A DNA stretch of 64,000 nt, from positions 4,588,001 to 4,652,000 of the forward strand of contig NC_009441.1 in the NCBI RefSeq assembly GCF_000016645.1. Reading direction: 5' to 3'. Under the pieces are notes generated by a model that had not been told where the DNA came from, ran no database searches, and saw nothing but the letters and a program-made list of their open reading frames with translations. Positions within the stretch are counted from its first letter, which is position 1. Every line of letters starts with the position of its first letter. Of the stretch, positions 26,939-39,483 are shown piece after piece. A program made the position numbers and the translations under genes. Source of the stretch: Flavobacterium johnsoniae UW101 (lineage in GTDB: Bacteria; Bacteroidota; Bacteroidia; Flavobacteriales; Flavobacteriaceae).

Positions 26939-29464
26939 CTAATCCTGTGAAACCCTGTCACTTTCGGGCGCACCCAGATAAGACGGTTTTAATCCTCCGG
27001 TATTTATTAAAATCTTCTGAAGAACTATTCCGGGATCCAGTACGCGAAAACGCAGTGTATGTCTGCCTGGTTTTAAAATCTGGTGTGACGTAAGGGAATG
27101 GATCATGTGTTCTGCCTGCCATTTTCCGAGTTCGCCGCGATATTTTCCGTTAAAATTTACAAGCTGTGGTTTTTCATCATCAAAAGAAACTTCATAACGA
27201 AGGCCTTTGTTGCTGTTAAAATTAAGTGTAGGCGCTAGTAATAATTCAACATTAAAAGTTCCAGTCGAAGTAAAATCAATTTCATATTCTACAAAAATAT
27301 TTTCCTTTGTGTCCGGATAAAGGTTTTGAGGTAATGTCGTAATACCGCTTTTTGTTTTTCCAAAATCAGGAATTGTTTCCCAATGAATTCTTTTTGAATC
27401 GTTTACTTTAGAAAAATGTGCGACTTCTATAGAAACATAACCGTCTTTTTCTACAAATACTTTTCGTTCTGTTTTTTCAGAGGCTGTAATATATTGTATT
27501 TCAGGTAAAATATTTTTAGGAGTATCAAACCAGTTTTTGTAACCAATATGCATCTGATCCATCATGTGAGGCCATTTTCCATTGGCAATTTCGTTATTGT
27601 ATTTGTTTTGAAGAACAGAATCGCGTGCGAACTTAGTCTTCACCAAATCGGCATAATAATTAGCCTGAATATCTTTCTGTTTGTATAATTTTTTATTCAA
27701 CGCTTGTGCAAAATACATTTCATAGAGATTACTGCAGGCGTCTATAGGATATAAAACGAGCTGGAAATAAGCATCTTTATATTCCTCTGGTAAATCATTA
27801 TAAACTCTGTAGGCATCAAGTGCCAGATTTTTATAATCGTTTACTACATTTTGAAATTCATTGTAATTTTCAAGACTGTAAGTTTGACTGTCGAGCATTT
27901 CTGGTGTTACACGACGATTGAATTTGGGATACGTATTTAAAAATCCGGCAATTTCTTTTGAATGTTTTTCTCCAAACTGCTCTGCAGCCCATTTTTCGGT
28001 AAATTCAAATAAATTCTGCGGATTAAATTTCTTAGGATTCCATGCCATATCGAGAAAAAAGCTGATAGGAAATTCCATTGGTTTAAGATCACCAACATTT
28101 ACAATCCAGACTTTATCTACACCATGCTCATAACTAAGATTCATTTGTTCCCATACTCTTTGTATCGGACTTATATTAATCCATTTTGAGTTTCTTGGAC
28201 CTCCAACGTAATCAAAATGATAATACATACCGTAACCGCCCTTGTGCAGAGGTTTTCTTAAATCTGGAAGTTTACGGACATTTCCCCAGTTATCATCACA
28301 GAATAATAAAATTACATCGTCCGGAACACGCATTCCCTGATCGTAATAATCCTGAACTTCTTTGTATAAAGCCCAAACCTGAGGTGTTTTGTCTGTACTT
28401 TGTCCGGTTTCCTGCGAAATAATACGGCGCTGTTCTTTTACGATATTTTCAAGCAGACTTATATTAGTTCCTTCGCTCATAGCTTCATCGCCGTCTCCAC
28501 GCATACCTATGGTTACTAGTTTTTCCCAATTTTTACTTCGTACGATACCGCTTTTCCAGAATTCATCTAAAACAGTTTTGTTTTTAGAATAATCCCAAAC
28601 ATTAGGAAGATTGTTTTTTTTGATATAACGGTGCCAGTCTGTTTGAGCCAAAGCCATTGGTTCATGGTGGGATGTTCCCATTATAATTCCCATTTCATTA
28701 GCAAGAGGTCCGCTTAACGGATCATCATCATAAAAAGCATTCCCCCACATGGCAGGCCACATATAATTGGACTTTAAACGAAGTAATAATTCGAAAACTT
28801 TCTCATAGAACTTACTATTAAATCCGCCGAATGTTTTTTTTGCCCAGCCGCTCAATGCGGGAGCTTCATCATTTAAAAAGATTCCTCTGTATTTTACAGC
28901 CGGTTCTCCATCGCTGTACGTTCCTTTTATAAAATAAAGTGTTTCACTTTTCTTTACCGGAACATCTGCCCAGTAATACCAAGGTGAAACTCCAATTTGT
29001 CTGGATAATTCATATATGCCGTAAATTGTCCCGCGTTTGTCACTGCCGGCAATTACAATGGCTTCTTCAACTCCTTTAAATGGATTTTTGACGTGCTGGA
29101 TAATAAATTTTTCATTTTTCCCTTTAAGATCTTTTCCGTTGATTTTCTTCTGCTTTATTAAATCATCAATGACTGAATTTCCTGCCATTCCAATTATAAT
29201 AAGAGGAGAAGAATCTGCTGGGTTTTGATTTAGAATAACAGGTTTTGAACCCGTAACTTTTTCAAAATCTGATTGGAGATTGTATACGGCGCGCATGATA
29301 CCAGCATCAAGCGTAGTATTTATGAAAAAAGACGGCTGTACTGATTTTTCTTTCAGCACTATAACGTTAGAACTTTTTTCATGGGTAATGAAAGGTTCTG
29401 CCGCTTTTAAAGGGCTGTAAATACAAATAATCAATAAAGCAATCCATGTTGAAAGACTTTTCAT
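26939..29464 (-). CDS. GH115 family xylan alpha-1,2-glucuronidase
   Basis: 841 residues with signal IYSPLKAAEP. Family features include ISPWYYWADVPVKK, VKYRGIFLNDEAPAL, NYMWPAMWGNAFYDDDP, MGTSHHEPMALAQ and MRGDGDEAMSEG, then a C-terminal beta-sandwich (about 690-841). GH115 enzymes remove (4-O-methyl-)glucuronic acid from internal xylose units of long xylan chains, which GH67 enzymes cannot do. Its presence indicates that glucuronoxylan or glucuronoarabinoxylan is the target. The gene is 18 bp from GH127 and 22 bp from the esterase gene, so it is inside one operon. Confidence 0.95.
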   Translation of the reverse strand: MKSLSTWIALLIICIYSPLKAAEPFITHEKSSNVIVLKEKSVQPSFFINTTLDAGIMRAVYNLQSDFEKVTGSKPVILNQNPADSSPLIIIGMAGNSVIDDLIKQKKINGKDLKGKNEKFIIQHVKNPFKGVEEAIVIAGSDKRGTIYGIYELSRQIGVSPWYYWADVPVKKSETLYFIKGTYSDGEPAVKYRGIFLNDEAPALSGWAKKTFGGFNSKFYEKVFELLLRLKSNYMWPAMWGNAFYDDDPLSGPLANEMGIIMGTSHHEPMALAQTDWHRYIKKNNLPNVWDYSKNKTVLDEFWKSGIVRSKNWEKLVTIGMRGDGDEAMSEGTNISLLENIVKEQRRIISQETGQSTDKTPQVWALYKEVQDYYDQGMRVPDDVILLFCDDNWGNVRKLPDLRKPLHKGGYGMYYHFDYVGGPRNSKWINISPIQRVWEQMNLSYEHGVDKVWIVNVGDLKPMEFPISFFLDMAWNPKKFNPQNLFEFTEKWAAEQFGEKHSKEIAGFLNTYPKFNRRVTPEMLDSQTYSLENYNEFQNVVNDYKNLALDAYRVYNDLPEEYKDAYFQLVLYPIDACSNLYEMYFAQALNKKLYKQKDIQANYYADLVKTKFARDSVLQNKYNNEIANGKWPHMMDQMHIGYKNWFDTPKNILPEIQYITASEKTERKVFVEKDGYVSIEVAHFSKVNDSKRIHWETIPDFGKTKSGITTLPQNLYPDTKENIFVEYEIDFTSTGTFNVELLLAPTLNFNSNKGLRYEVSFDDEKPQLVNFNGKYRGELGKWQAEHMIHSLTSHQILKPGRHTLRFRVLDPGIVLQKILINTGGLKPSYLGAPESDRVSQD

Positions 29465-29486
29465 TTTATTTTCTCTTAATTAAAAA

Positions 29487-31181
<1,695 letters not shown>

Positions 31182-31220
31182 TTAAAATTTGCAATTAAAA
31201 ATTAGTCTTGTGAAATCGTG

Positions 31221-32465
31221 TTATTGAAACAAATCTAAATCAACGGTTTCTCCCATTCTTTGATATCCTTTTTCATTGGGATGTAAAAAATCGTTGTCGT
31301 GCATATCTGGCAAAATTGTTTTAGAGCCAACGTCTGAAGCCATTGCTTTATCAAAATCAATTACAGCATCAAAATTGCCTTTGGTTCTAATCCATTCGTT
31401 TACAATATCTCGTGCATCTTGTTTAAAAGGCGCATCATAAAAGGATTTTTCAAATGGCAGAATTGTACCGCCAAATACTTTTATACCTTTGGCATGGGCT
31501 TTATCAATCATAACTTTATAGCCTTCTATAATTTCTTTTGCTGTGACTGATGCATCTTCTGCTTTTCGAATGCCGCCAATGTCATTTATTCCTTCCAGAA
31601 TAATAAGCCATTTGGTCCCGCTTTGAGAAAGTACATCTCTGTCAAAACGATTTAAGGCCGTTGGTCCTAATCCTCCCCTTACTACACAATTCCCTCCAAT
31701 TCCTAAATTAAGCACACCAATATGGGCTGTGTTTTTATTCGCATTTAGACGTGATGCTAAAATATCTGTCCAGCGGTTTTGTTTGTTTGTTCCAGATCCG
31801 CGGCCGTCGATAATTGAATTTCCTAAGCATACAACATTACTCTCATTTTTAACTGAACTAATGTCGACTCCCATAATAGAATACCAATGGTCTGTTTTTA
31901 CTGCTCCTGCAAAAGATTCGTTATTGATATGATCGCCTTGTAAAATATAAGAAGTTGTGCGGGAACCGGGATGACCTGATACGTTTGATGAAATTTCGCC
32001 ATAATGAATGGTAATGGCTAAAAGCTGTCCTGGCTGTAATTCAAAATCAAAAGCATCTGAATATACTACCTCATCAGCTCCCAGTGTTACTTGCGGACTG
32101 CCCTTAAAACTCAATATTTTTTGTGTTTTTATATCTACAGCCGGAGCTTCTGTAACATTGGCAACACTTACCGATTTCAGAACGGCAGGCTGATCGCTAA
32201 ACAGATTAGAAAAACGAAGTCTAATCTGTTTACCGCCCAGCGATACTTTAATAATCTGACGAAGTGTATTCTGTGCTAATCCGGGTTCAGGAGGCATATT
32301 TTTTGGTTCAACAAGCATTTGAGCTGTTGCCCAGGTGCCTGTCCAGTTTTGATCTTCTTTTTTATCTCCCGTTTTAATTAATGCTTTATTCGATGTACAC
32401 CCTGCCATTACAAACAGCAGATTTAAAAGTACGATCCATTTAACAGACTTTATTTTTACATTCAT
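31221..32465 (-). CDS. SGNH/GDSL-family esterase, predicted lipoprotein
   Basis: 414 residues with the signal ending in VMAGC (Cys23). An N-terminal beta-sandwich (about 40-200) precedes an SGNH hydrolase domain: CLGNSIIDGRG (Ser217), GIGGN, EGINDIGG and the terminal DFLHPNEKGYQ. The first block reads GNS rather than the usual GDS, which other members also tolerate. Most likely it is a second deacetylase for acetylated xylan. The substrate is inferred from the operon, where it stands between the GH43 and CE6-CE1 genes. Confidence 0.8.
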   Translation of the reverse strand: MNVKIKSVKWIVLLNLLFVMAGCTSNKALIKTGDKKEDQNWTGTWATAQMLVEPKNMPPEPGLAQNTLRQIIKVSLGGKQIRLRFSNLFSDQPAVLKSVSVANVTEAPAVDIKTQKILSFKGSPQVTLGADEVVYSDAFDFELQPGQLLAITIHYGEISSNVSGHPGSRTTSYILQGDHINNESFAGAVKTDHWYSIMGVDISSVKNESNVVCLGNSIIDGRGSGTNKQNRWTDILASRLNANKNTAHIGVLNLGIGGNCVVRGGLGPTALNRFDRDVLSQSGTKWLIILEGINDIGGIRKAEDASVTAKEIIEGYKVMIDKAHAKGIKVFGGTILPFEKSFYDAPFKQDARDIVNEWIRTKGNFDAVIDFDKAMASDVGSKTILPDMHDNDFLHPNEKGYQRMGETVDLDLFQ

Positions 32466-32520
32466 TTTATTAAAAATTATAAGTTCATTTTCGAATAAAA
32501 AAAATTAATTTTTATCCTGA

Positions 32521-34236
32521 TTATGGATGAGCATCATTAGCCGAAGTAGCATATAAACCTACTAATGCCCCTGTAAAACCTCCGGCAGCATTTGTTGAAA
32601 GAATATCGCCAGAAACGGTTCCGCCTAAATTTTCAAAATCAACTCCATTTACAGCATAACTGAATTCATAATTGTCTCCCGCAGCTTTTACCTGCAGACG
32701 AAGTGTATTTGTTATTTTGATTTTAGAACTTGCTATAATTTTTGACTGTCCTTTTTCTGTTCTTTCCAGTATTATAAAAGTATCATTTCCTTTTTTAGTA
32801 ATCCCGAAAACATAATTAAAACGTTCATTTTGAAGACATACAATTCCTGCCAGATCTTTTTCTGACTGCAGTTTGTAATCAACTGATGCTGTAAATGAGA
32901 AAGTATTGTGCTGTTGTCTGTAAAAAAGTGTCGAAGTAGGTTTCATTTCTTTAATGTTTACTTCAAAAGGCGTTATTTCTAAACCTTTTTTACTTACTGA
33001 ACTAAAGTTTTCGCGAGGACCTCTTAATCCTATCCATCTGTAATCTAATTTTTGAGAAGTGAAATTTTCGGTAAAAGTGAAATTTCCATTTGGAAAAAAC
33101 CCATTTTTTCCGGTTTGGTTTGTAACTCCAGCCGGCATTTTTAGTTTTGGCTGCATAGGAACTAATCCGTTTTCAAAAACAGGAAATTCGCCAGACCAGT
33201 CTACAGGAAGTATAAAAGTTTCTCTTCCTATATTTACTCTGTCTTTTTCGTTAGGTCGGATTGCCAGGAAAACACCGTAATATTTATTGTCCGGTCCTTG
33301 TATTAAATCAGCGTGGCCTGCCCAGTCTACTTTATTGGCTCTGTCTTTTGGAAAATAACGCTGGGTAAGAATCGGGTTATTTGATGCTGGTTTAAAAGGG
33401 CCTTTTGGACTATCACTGGTGAAAATAACTTCGCTGTGATTTCCTCCTGTACCGCCTTCGGCACACATTAAATAATATTTCCCATTTTTTTTATATAAAT
33501 GCGGTGCTTCAATCCAAATAGGTTTTTTAGAAAGGTCTACTCCTCCGTCTACAATAATTTTATCGGTGCCGGGAATTACTTTATCAGTAGTAAGATCATA
33601 TTCCCAAACTTTAATTACACGGTGTCCTTCGTATAATTCTTTTCCTTTATCGGGTGCGTCATTATGAACGATATATCCTTTGCCATTTTCATCAAAAAAG
33701 ATTGAAGGATCAATACCGCCGAAGTCTAATTTTATAGGGCTTCCCCATCCTTTCATGGGATCTTTTGTTTTGACAATGATATTTCCAAGGCCACCTGAAA
33801 AGGCTGTCACAATCATATAAAAAGTATCATTGTGCGGATTGTAGGTAATTCCGGGTGCATATACTCCTGCGCTGATTCCGGTATCATGCGGATTAAATTC
33901 GGATACATTGTTTAAAACACCTCCCAAATCTGTCCAGTTTACTAAATCTTTGGAATGAAAAATAGGCACGCCGGGAAACATTGCAAATGAAGAACATACC
34001 ATGTAGTAATCATCTCCTTTTTTGGTAATGGCAGGATCTGGATAACATCCCTGTAAAATAGGCGTATAAAATTCGTCTGGTTTTAATGGATTATTTTTAT
34101 AAATCTGATCATCACCATTGTAAACGACATTAGAAAAAACAGCTGTTTTTTTTGATTGCATTTTTTTCTGAGCAGTTCCTGTATAAGAACACAGAAGTGC
34201 TGCTGCCAGTAAAAAAAAGATATTTCCTTTAATCAT
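32521..34236 (-). CDS. GH43 family glycosidase with C-terminal beta-sandwich
   Basis: 571 residues with signal SYTGTAQ. The propeller begins at GCYPDPAITKKG (base Asp67), has Asp176 in FGGIDPSIFF and the acid Glu243 in WIEAPHLYKKNG. After about residue 375 comes a lectin-like beta-sandwich (YRWIGLRGPRENF and on), as in GH43 beta-xylosidases and arabinofuranosidases. It differs clearly from the GH43 at 23.0 kb, so the two probably have different side-chain or end specificities. It is the first enzyme gene after susC2/susD2, separated by 145 bp and a hairpin. Confidence 0.9.
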   Translation of the reverse strand: MIKGNIFFLLAAALLCSYTGTAQKKMQSKKTAVFSNVVYNGDDQIYKNNPLKPDEFYTPILQGCYPDPAITKKGDDYYMVCSSFAMFPGVPIFHSKDLVNWTDLGGVLNNVSEFNPHDTGISAGVYAPGITYNPHNDTFYMIVTAFSGGLGNIIVKTKDPMKGWGSPIKLDFGGIDPSIFFDENGKGYIVHNDAPDKGKELYEGHRVIKVWEYDLTTDKVIPGTDKIIVDGGVDLSKKPIWIEAPHLYKKNGKYYLMCAEGGTGGNHSEVIFTSDSPKGPFKPASNNPILTQRYFPKDRANKVDWAGHADLIQGPDNKYYGVFLAIRPNEKDRVNIGRETFILPVDWSGEFPVFENGLVPMQPKLKMPAGVTNQTGKNGFFPNGNFTFTENFTSQKLDYRWIGLRGPRENFSSVSKKGLEITPFEVNIKEMKPTSTLFYRQQHNTFSFTASVDYKLQSEKDLAGIVCLQNERFNYVFGITKKGNDTFIILERTEKGQSKIIASSKIKITNTLRLQVKAAGDNYEFSYAVNGVDFENLGGTVSGDILSTNAAGGFTGALVGLYATSANDAHP

Positions 34237-34260
34237 TTGTGTATTATTTATTTATTCAAA

Positions 34261-34298
34261 AAAATATTAAAAAGCCGAGAGAAAATGCCCTCGGCTTT
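34261..34298 (-). terminator. Hairpin between susD2 and the enzyme genes
   Basis: AAAGCCGAG (34271-34279) pairs with CTCGGCTTT (34290-34298). On the minus strand the stem is followed by only a moderate T-rich stretch, so it may let some transcription through and reduce enzyme expression relative to susC2/susD2. Confidence 0.6.
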
Positions 34299-34381
34299 CA
34301 ACTTACAAACTTAAGATCATCAAAAAGTAACCGTAAAATCAACTCTTATAAATAGGATCTAAATTTGTTTAAAAAGTTAAT

Positions 34382-36322
34382 CTAGTAACCCGGATTTTGA
34401 TATTTAGCTTTTTCATCTGCACTCATTTCCATACCATCTAGCTGTCCTTGAGGAATTGGTCTTAAATAATGATGTGCATCAATAGTTCTGGTTACAACTT
34501 CAGGTGTATGCTGACCATAGTTAGATCCGCCAATTGAATATTTTCCTGCAATCTCATTCCATTTTTGAGTTCTTACTAAATCATACCAGCGGTATCCTTC
34601 TCCAAAAAACTCACGTGAACGTTCCGCTAAAATGTAATTAATATCAATTATTGCCGGGGTTGCAGTAGTCATAGCCGCACTGTTGTCTGCTATTTTTGCT
34701 GTATTTCCGTTATTATCCCAGCGCCATTTTCCTGCTCTTGCTCTTATCACATTTACAAGAGTTCTTGCACTTAGTGTTCCTGTTGCACCTTTAACAGCAG
34801 CTTCTGCCGCAACCAGATACAACTCAGAGAATTTTGCTACAGGGTAAGGTCTTGTACTTGCAGCATTAGGTTGTCCTAATCCGCCCGCATTATCGGTACG
34901 ATATGGTCCTAATTTCCAGAAACCTGGATATACAATTCTGCTTATTCCGTTTGGAGAAATAACATAATCTGCTCTTCCCGGTAAAATTCCTGCTCCAACA
35001 CCGCTGTCTCCTTGTCCAGAAGGATAAGTAATTGGTGTTAATGGTTCATCATTTAAAAAAGTTAATACAGCGTCGCCAGGTTTAATCGTTAATCCGTTTG
35101 CATTGGTTAAAGTCGGCACAGTTGTAAGACCTGTTCCCTGCAAATTCCAGTTACCGCGGTAAACTGCTGCAAAAGTTCCGTCATATCTTGAATCATTTGT
35201 TTTATCTGCAAAAGTTTTGGTAAAAACTTCAATTGGAGGCGCCATTCTTGTCCATGGACGTCCTAAAAACTGATTGGCTTCACGCTGAACAGAAGAAACC
35301 GAAGCGCTTCCGTTTTTACTTCTAATAGAAGTGTAATTCCAGGTTACCATCCAGCCTGCGAAGTTATCAGGAGCTCCGCCGCTTCCGTAAGTAAGACTTC
35401 CTCCATTGTAATATTCGCTTGATTCAGTATGATCTGCATATAACATTACTTCTTTGTTTCTGTCATTTGGACCTGCGTTTACATCATAAAAAGAATCCAG
35501 TAAGGCATAAGGACCAGGATTATTAATTCCTTCTACGGCTAAATCATAAGCCTGCTGAAAATACCATTGTGCATTATGTCCGTCAGGATCTGTACGCGGT
35601 GCTTCAGGATAAGTTGGAATATTATTTGGATTTTCCAGCCACCATGCATAAGTCAAATACGCTTTTGCCAATATTAAACGAGCTAATGTTTTGGTTGCAG
35701 TACCTGTTAATCGGGCAGCATCCGGCAGTTCAGCAACTGCTGCTTTTAAATCTGGAAAAACAGCTTTTGTATAAACTTCTGGAACTGTATTACGTTTTGA
35801 AGATCTCGAAGGTTTACTGTTAAATTTCAATTCTCCAGCTCCTAAATCTAATGGCACACCTCCAAAAGTCTGAACCAATAAGAAATAATCGAAAGCCCTG
35901 AAAAATTTTGACTCGGCAATAAGACTGCTTGAAACTCCTACAGCAGCTCCGTTCTCGATTATACCGCTGGCCGTGTTGATATCATTGTATGAATTGTTCC
36001 ATAAAACATCTGAACGGCTTGAATTAGGGTTAATTACACCAACTCCCGATAAATCATGATCTTTAAAATTTCCGTCTGCACTCTGCGCATACGTTGCTTC
36101 ATCTGTACCTGTTTGTGTAGCATTATAAAAATAAGCCTGTCCGTAAATATAACGAAGGTGTGCATAATGAGAGGTTAATCCTTGTATTACTCCCTGTTCT
36201 GTTTTAAAATAACCCGGTTCATAAAAATCATGCGGCTTTTCTTCCAGAATATCAGTACAGCTGGCAAAGGAGTATAAAACTACAGATCCTATTATTAAAT
36301 TTCTAAAAATATATCGTTTCAT
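34382..36322 (-). CDS. SusD/RagB-family outer-membrane lipoprotein (SusD2)
   Basis: 646 residues with the signal ending in SFASC (Cys22), then TDILEEKPHDFYEPGYFKTEQG, split as the usual N-terminal SusD start. The core contains KFFRAFDYFLLVQTFGGVPLDLG, and the C-terminal part has LAERSREFFGEGYRWYDLVRTQ and a YQNPGY ending. At 646 residues it is larger than SusD1 (498) and has long surface loops rich in Gly/Asn/Pro, so it probably recognises a larger or more decorated ligand. It is 12 bp downstream of susC2 and is cotranscribed with it. Confidence 0.95.
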   Translation of the reverse strand: MKRYIFRNLIIGSVVLYSFASCTDILEEKPHDFYEPGYFKTEQGVIQGLTSHYAHLRYIYGQAYFYNATQTGTDEATYAQSADGNFKDHDLSGVGVINPNSSRSDVLWNNSYNDINTASGIIENGAAVGVSSSLIAESKFFRAFDYFLLVQTFGGVPLDLGAGELKFNSKPSRSSKRNTVPEVYTKAVFPDLKAAVAELPDAARLTGTATKTLARLILAKAYLTYAWWLENPNNIPTYPEAPRTDPDGHNAQWYFQQAYDLAVEGINNPGPYALLDSFYDVNAGPNDRNKEVMLYADHTESSEYYNGGSLTYGSGGAPDNFAGWMVTWNYTSIRSKNGSASVSSVQREANQFLGRPWTRMAPPIEVFTKTFADKTNDSRYDGTFAAVYRGNWNLQGTGLTTVPTLTNANGLTIKPGDAVLTFLNDEPLTPITYPSGQGDSGVGAGILPGRADYVISPNGISRIVYPGFWKLGPYRTDNAGGLGQPNAASTRPYPVAKFSELYLVAAEAAVKGATGTLSARTLVNVIRARAGKWRWDNNGNTAKIADNSAAMTTATPAIIDINYILAERSREFFGEGYRWYDLVRTQKWNEIAGKYSIGGSNYGQHTPEVVTRTIDAHHYLRPIPQGQLDGMEMSADEKAKYQNPGY

Positions 36323-36334
36323 AGTTCTTCTTGA

Positions 36335-39300
36335 TTAAAATGTTAAGTTAAGTCCAAATAAATAATTTCGGGTACTAGGGGTATTAGTACCAATAACCAA
36401 AAATCTTCTTTGGTAAGAGGATACTGCCTGATTTTCATCTCCAAATGAGTTGGTTTCAGGATCCATTCCTGATGCTTTATGATAAGGAGAGAAAAATACA
36501 AATGGATTTTGTGCTGTAAAATAAACTCTTAGTTTATTAATACCTAAATCTTTAATAAAATCCTGATCTAATGTATATCCTAAAGTAAGGGCTCTGATTT
36601 TAACATAAGAAGCATCAAAATACCCCATTGTTGAAATGTATTTAGGATTATCCCCGCTTCTGATACCTCTTGGGTTAGGAAACTCTGCATCTCTGTTATC
36701 TGGCGTCCAGTAATCAACTTCAACATTACTTCTACGGCCGTTCATTAAGTTAAGGTAACTTGCACCGCCGTAAAGCGTACTGATTAATACACCACCGCTT
36801 TTAAAAGCTCCAACTGCTGAAAAATCAAAACCTTTGTAAGTTAAGTTTGTGTTGAAACCTCCCTGAAAATCAGGATCTGTTTCTATAATTTGTCTGTCAT
36901 TTGCATTTATAGCTCTGGTTGGCGATCCATCTGGGTTAAAATCTCCTGTGTATTTTACCTTGATTGATCCCACAACTGTTCCCTGCTGATTGATTCCTGT
37001 TGGTCCAGGTTCTAAAATTGACATATAAGGATCACCTTCCTGCCAGATTCCAACTTTTTCATAATCATAAATTGAGTTTATGTTACGTCCCACAAACCAA
37101 GAGTTTGCTTCGTCTCTTTCTGCTCCCGAAGCAAGAGAAACCAGTTTGTTTTTGTTAGCATACAAGTTAAACCCAACAGACCAGCTTAATCCTTCCGGAT
37201 TGTCAAGAATTACTCCGTTTAAAGATATTTCATATCCTTTATTTTCTGTAGCTCCCACGTTAGCTACATAACTGCTTACACCAGATGTTGCAGGAAGTCC
37301 TACTCTTTGTAAAAGGTCTTTTGTTTGTGTATTATAATATTCTAAAGTACCAGAAAGACGATTATTAAATAATCCGAAATCAAGAGCATAATTCCATGTA
37401 GTAGAAAACTCCCATCCTAAATTTGGGTTTGGCAGTTCTGTTACATAAACACCTGTAGAATTTGTATTTCCAAAATTGTAAGGTCTTGTGCTTAAAGCTC
37501 CCAAAGTAGCATAAGGTGCTACTGCCTGATTAGAAGTTTCTCCATAACCAGCACGCAGTTTCACTAAATTAACTGTTTCCTTAATGCCTTTCATGAATGA
37601 CTCATTTGAAACATTCCAACCCACAGAAACTGCCGGGTAAGTTACCCATTTATTACCGTCAGATAATCTTGAAGATCCATCAGATCGTATCGTTCCTGAA
37701 ATGAAGTATTTATTGTCATACGAATACATAAGTCTGGCCATATAAGAACGAAGTCCCCATTGTGTATAATCCTGATTTGCCGGATTTATAACTGCTTCTT
37801 CTTCACTCTGACCTAAATTGTAAAACTGAAATGCATCAGAAGTAATTCCATTTCTTGAAATCTGAGAGCTGTTTCCTGTATACTGCTCATTTGAATAAAG
37901 ACCAACAAAGTTTACTGTATGTTTATCAGCAAATGTTCTGTCGTATGTCAAAAGGTTTTCAATAAGCCATTGAGTAGACAATGCATTCGTTATAGAAGCA
38001 TTAGACAAAGTAGCCGGGTTTACATCAAAAACTCCCTGCCCTTCATAATAACCGCTGTTTGAAGTACGTAAATTCAATCCCGTATTTAGACGGTATTTTA
38101 AACCTTTAACTCCCGGAATTTTTAATTCTGCAAAAATATTATTGTATGAACTAAAAGCTCTGGTTAAATTAATATACGATTCACCTAAGTTTTTAATTGA
38201 TTGTCTTGTGTAAACCCACTGATCATCAGCACCCATACTTACTATTCTTTTCAAAGATCCGTCAGCTCTGTAAGGATTTGCAAGCGGAGAAGTTCCTAAA
38301 ATAGTTCCTGTTCCAATGTTATCTCCATTTGTTACAGCGTAATTACTATTTGTTGTAAATCCTATACGAAATGCACTTCCAATCTGCTGGTCTACACCCG
38401 CTCTAAGGCTGTAACGTTCGAATTTTTGTCCCGGAAGAACCGATTCTTCTTTATAATAACCTAATCCTGCATTGTATGAACCTTTTTCAGTTCCACCTGC
38501 AACGCTCACATCATGGCTGATCATTTCACCAGCTCCGTAAAGTGAATCCTGCCAGTCTGTATTTGTGCTTCTAGATTCATCAACACCATCTGTATATAAT
38601 CCGGCATAATCACGAAGCGCTGCAAACCTTTCAGCATTCATCATTGGATATTTGCCAAAAACCTGCTTTATACCGCTGAAACCATTATAGCTAAATGTTG
38701 CCTGCTGATTTTTACGTCCTTTATTACTGGTAATCATGATAACACCATTTGCTCCTCTCGAACCATAAATAGCAGTTGCCGAAGCATCTTTTAAAATATC
38801 AACAGATTTAATATCAACAGGATTAATATCTCCTATCGAACCTGCAAATGGAACTCCGTCAAGTACAATCAAAGGATCATTACTTCCTGTAAGTGATCTG
38901 GTTCCACGAATACGAATCTGCATTGCCGCTCCCGGTTTTGAAGAAGTCTGTGTTAATTCGACCCCCGGAAGTCTTCCTTGAAGAGCCTGCGTTATGTTTG
39001 CAGCAGGAACTTCATTTAACTCTTTACCTCCTATCGAGGCAACAGAACCTGTTACAGACTCTTTCATTTGAGTACCATACCCAATAACAACAACTTCTTT
39101 TAATGTACTTAAATCCTCTTCAAGAGTAACATTAATAGTTTTTTGTCCGTTTACAGCAACTTCTTTGCTTTTCAAACCTATAAAACTAAAAACAAGAGTA
39201 CCATTTGAAGGAACACTAATAGAATAATTACCATCAAAACTGGTGCTTACTCCATTTTTAGCACCTTTTAAATTTACATTCGCTCCAGGAATTGGTCCAT

Positions 39301-39427
39301 TGGCATCTGATACCATACCTGTGACTGTTGTCTGCGCATCCATATGATAGGAAAACGCAAGCATTAACATCAAAAAACATAAGCATTTAAAACGCTTGTG
39401 CTTACTTGTAACAAAAAAGTTAGTCAT
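36335..39427 (-). CDS. SusC/RagA-family TonB-dependent glycan transporter (SusC2)
   Basis: 1030 residues. The signal region extends to about residue 31 (YHMDAQ). A carboxypeptidase-regulatory-like domain (TGMVSDANGPIPGANVNLKG) is followed by VVVIGYGTQMKESVTG, the plug with LQGRLPGVEL and IRIRGTRSL, and the barrel ending in GLNLTF. It would import decorated xylo-oligosaccharides. It is the first gene of the long minus-strand block that runs through the enzymes to GH97. Its promoter region carries an operator-like palindrome and a good minus-7 box, so it is probably under both repressor and activator control. Confidence 0.95.
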   Translation of the reverse strand: MTNFFVTSKHKRFKCLCFLMLMLAFSYHMDAQTTVTGMVSDANGPIPGANVNLKGAKNGVSTSFDGNYSISVPSNGTLVFSFIGLKSKEVAVNGQKTINVTLEEDLSTLKEVVVIGYGTQMKESVTGSVASIGGKELNEVPAANITQALQGRLPGVELTQTSSKPGAAMQIRIRGTRSLTGSNDPLIVLDGVPFAGSIGDINPVDIKSVDILKDASATAIYGSRGANGVIMITSNKGRKNQQATFSYNGFSGIKQVFGKYPMMNAERFAALRDYAGLYTDGVDESRSTNTDWQDSLYGAGEMISHDVSVAGGTEKGSYNAGLGYYKEESVLPGQKFERYSLRAGVDQQIGSAFRIGFTTNSNYAVTNGDNIGTGTILGTSPLANPYRADGSLKRIVSMGADDQWVYTRQSIKNLGESYINLTRAFSSYNNIFAELKIPGVKGLKYRLNTGLNLRTSNSGYYEGQGVFDVNPATLSNASITNALSTQWLIENLLTYDRTFADKHTVNFVGLYSNEQYTGNSSQISRNGITSDAFQFYNLGQSEEEAVINPANQDYTQWGLRSYMARLMYSYDNKYFISGTIRSDGSSRLSDGNKWVTYPAVSVGWNVSNESFMKGIKETVNLVKLRAGYGETSNQAVAPYATLGALSTRPYNFGNTNSTGVYVTELPNPNLGWEFSTTWNYALDFGLFNNRLSGTLEYYNTQTKDLLQRVGLPATSGVSSYVANVGATENKGYEISLNGVILDNPEGLSWSVGFNLYANKNKLVSLASGAERDEANSWFVGRNINSIYDYEKVGIWQEGDPYMSILEPGPTGINQQGTVVGSIKVKYTGDFNPDGSPTRAINANDRQIIETDPDFQGGFNTNLTYKGFDFSAVGAFKSGGVLISTLYGGASYLNLMNGRRSNVEVDYWTPDNRDAEFPNPRGIRSGDNPKYISTMGYFDASYVKIRALTLGYTLDQDFIKDLGINKLRVYFTAQNPFVFFSPYHKASGMDPETNSFGDENQAVSSYQRRFLVIGTNTPSTRNYLFGLNLTF

Positions 39428-39483
39428 AAAAATTGATTTAAATTAAGTTAGAACTTTGGTTTAGTTAATAAGTGTATTTAAAA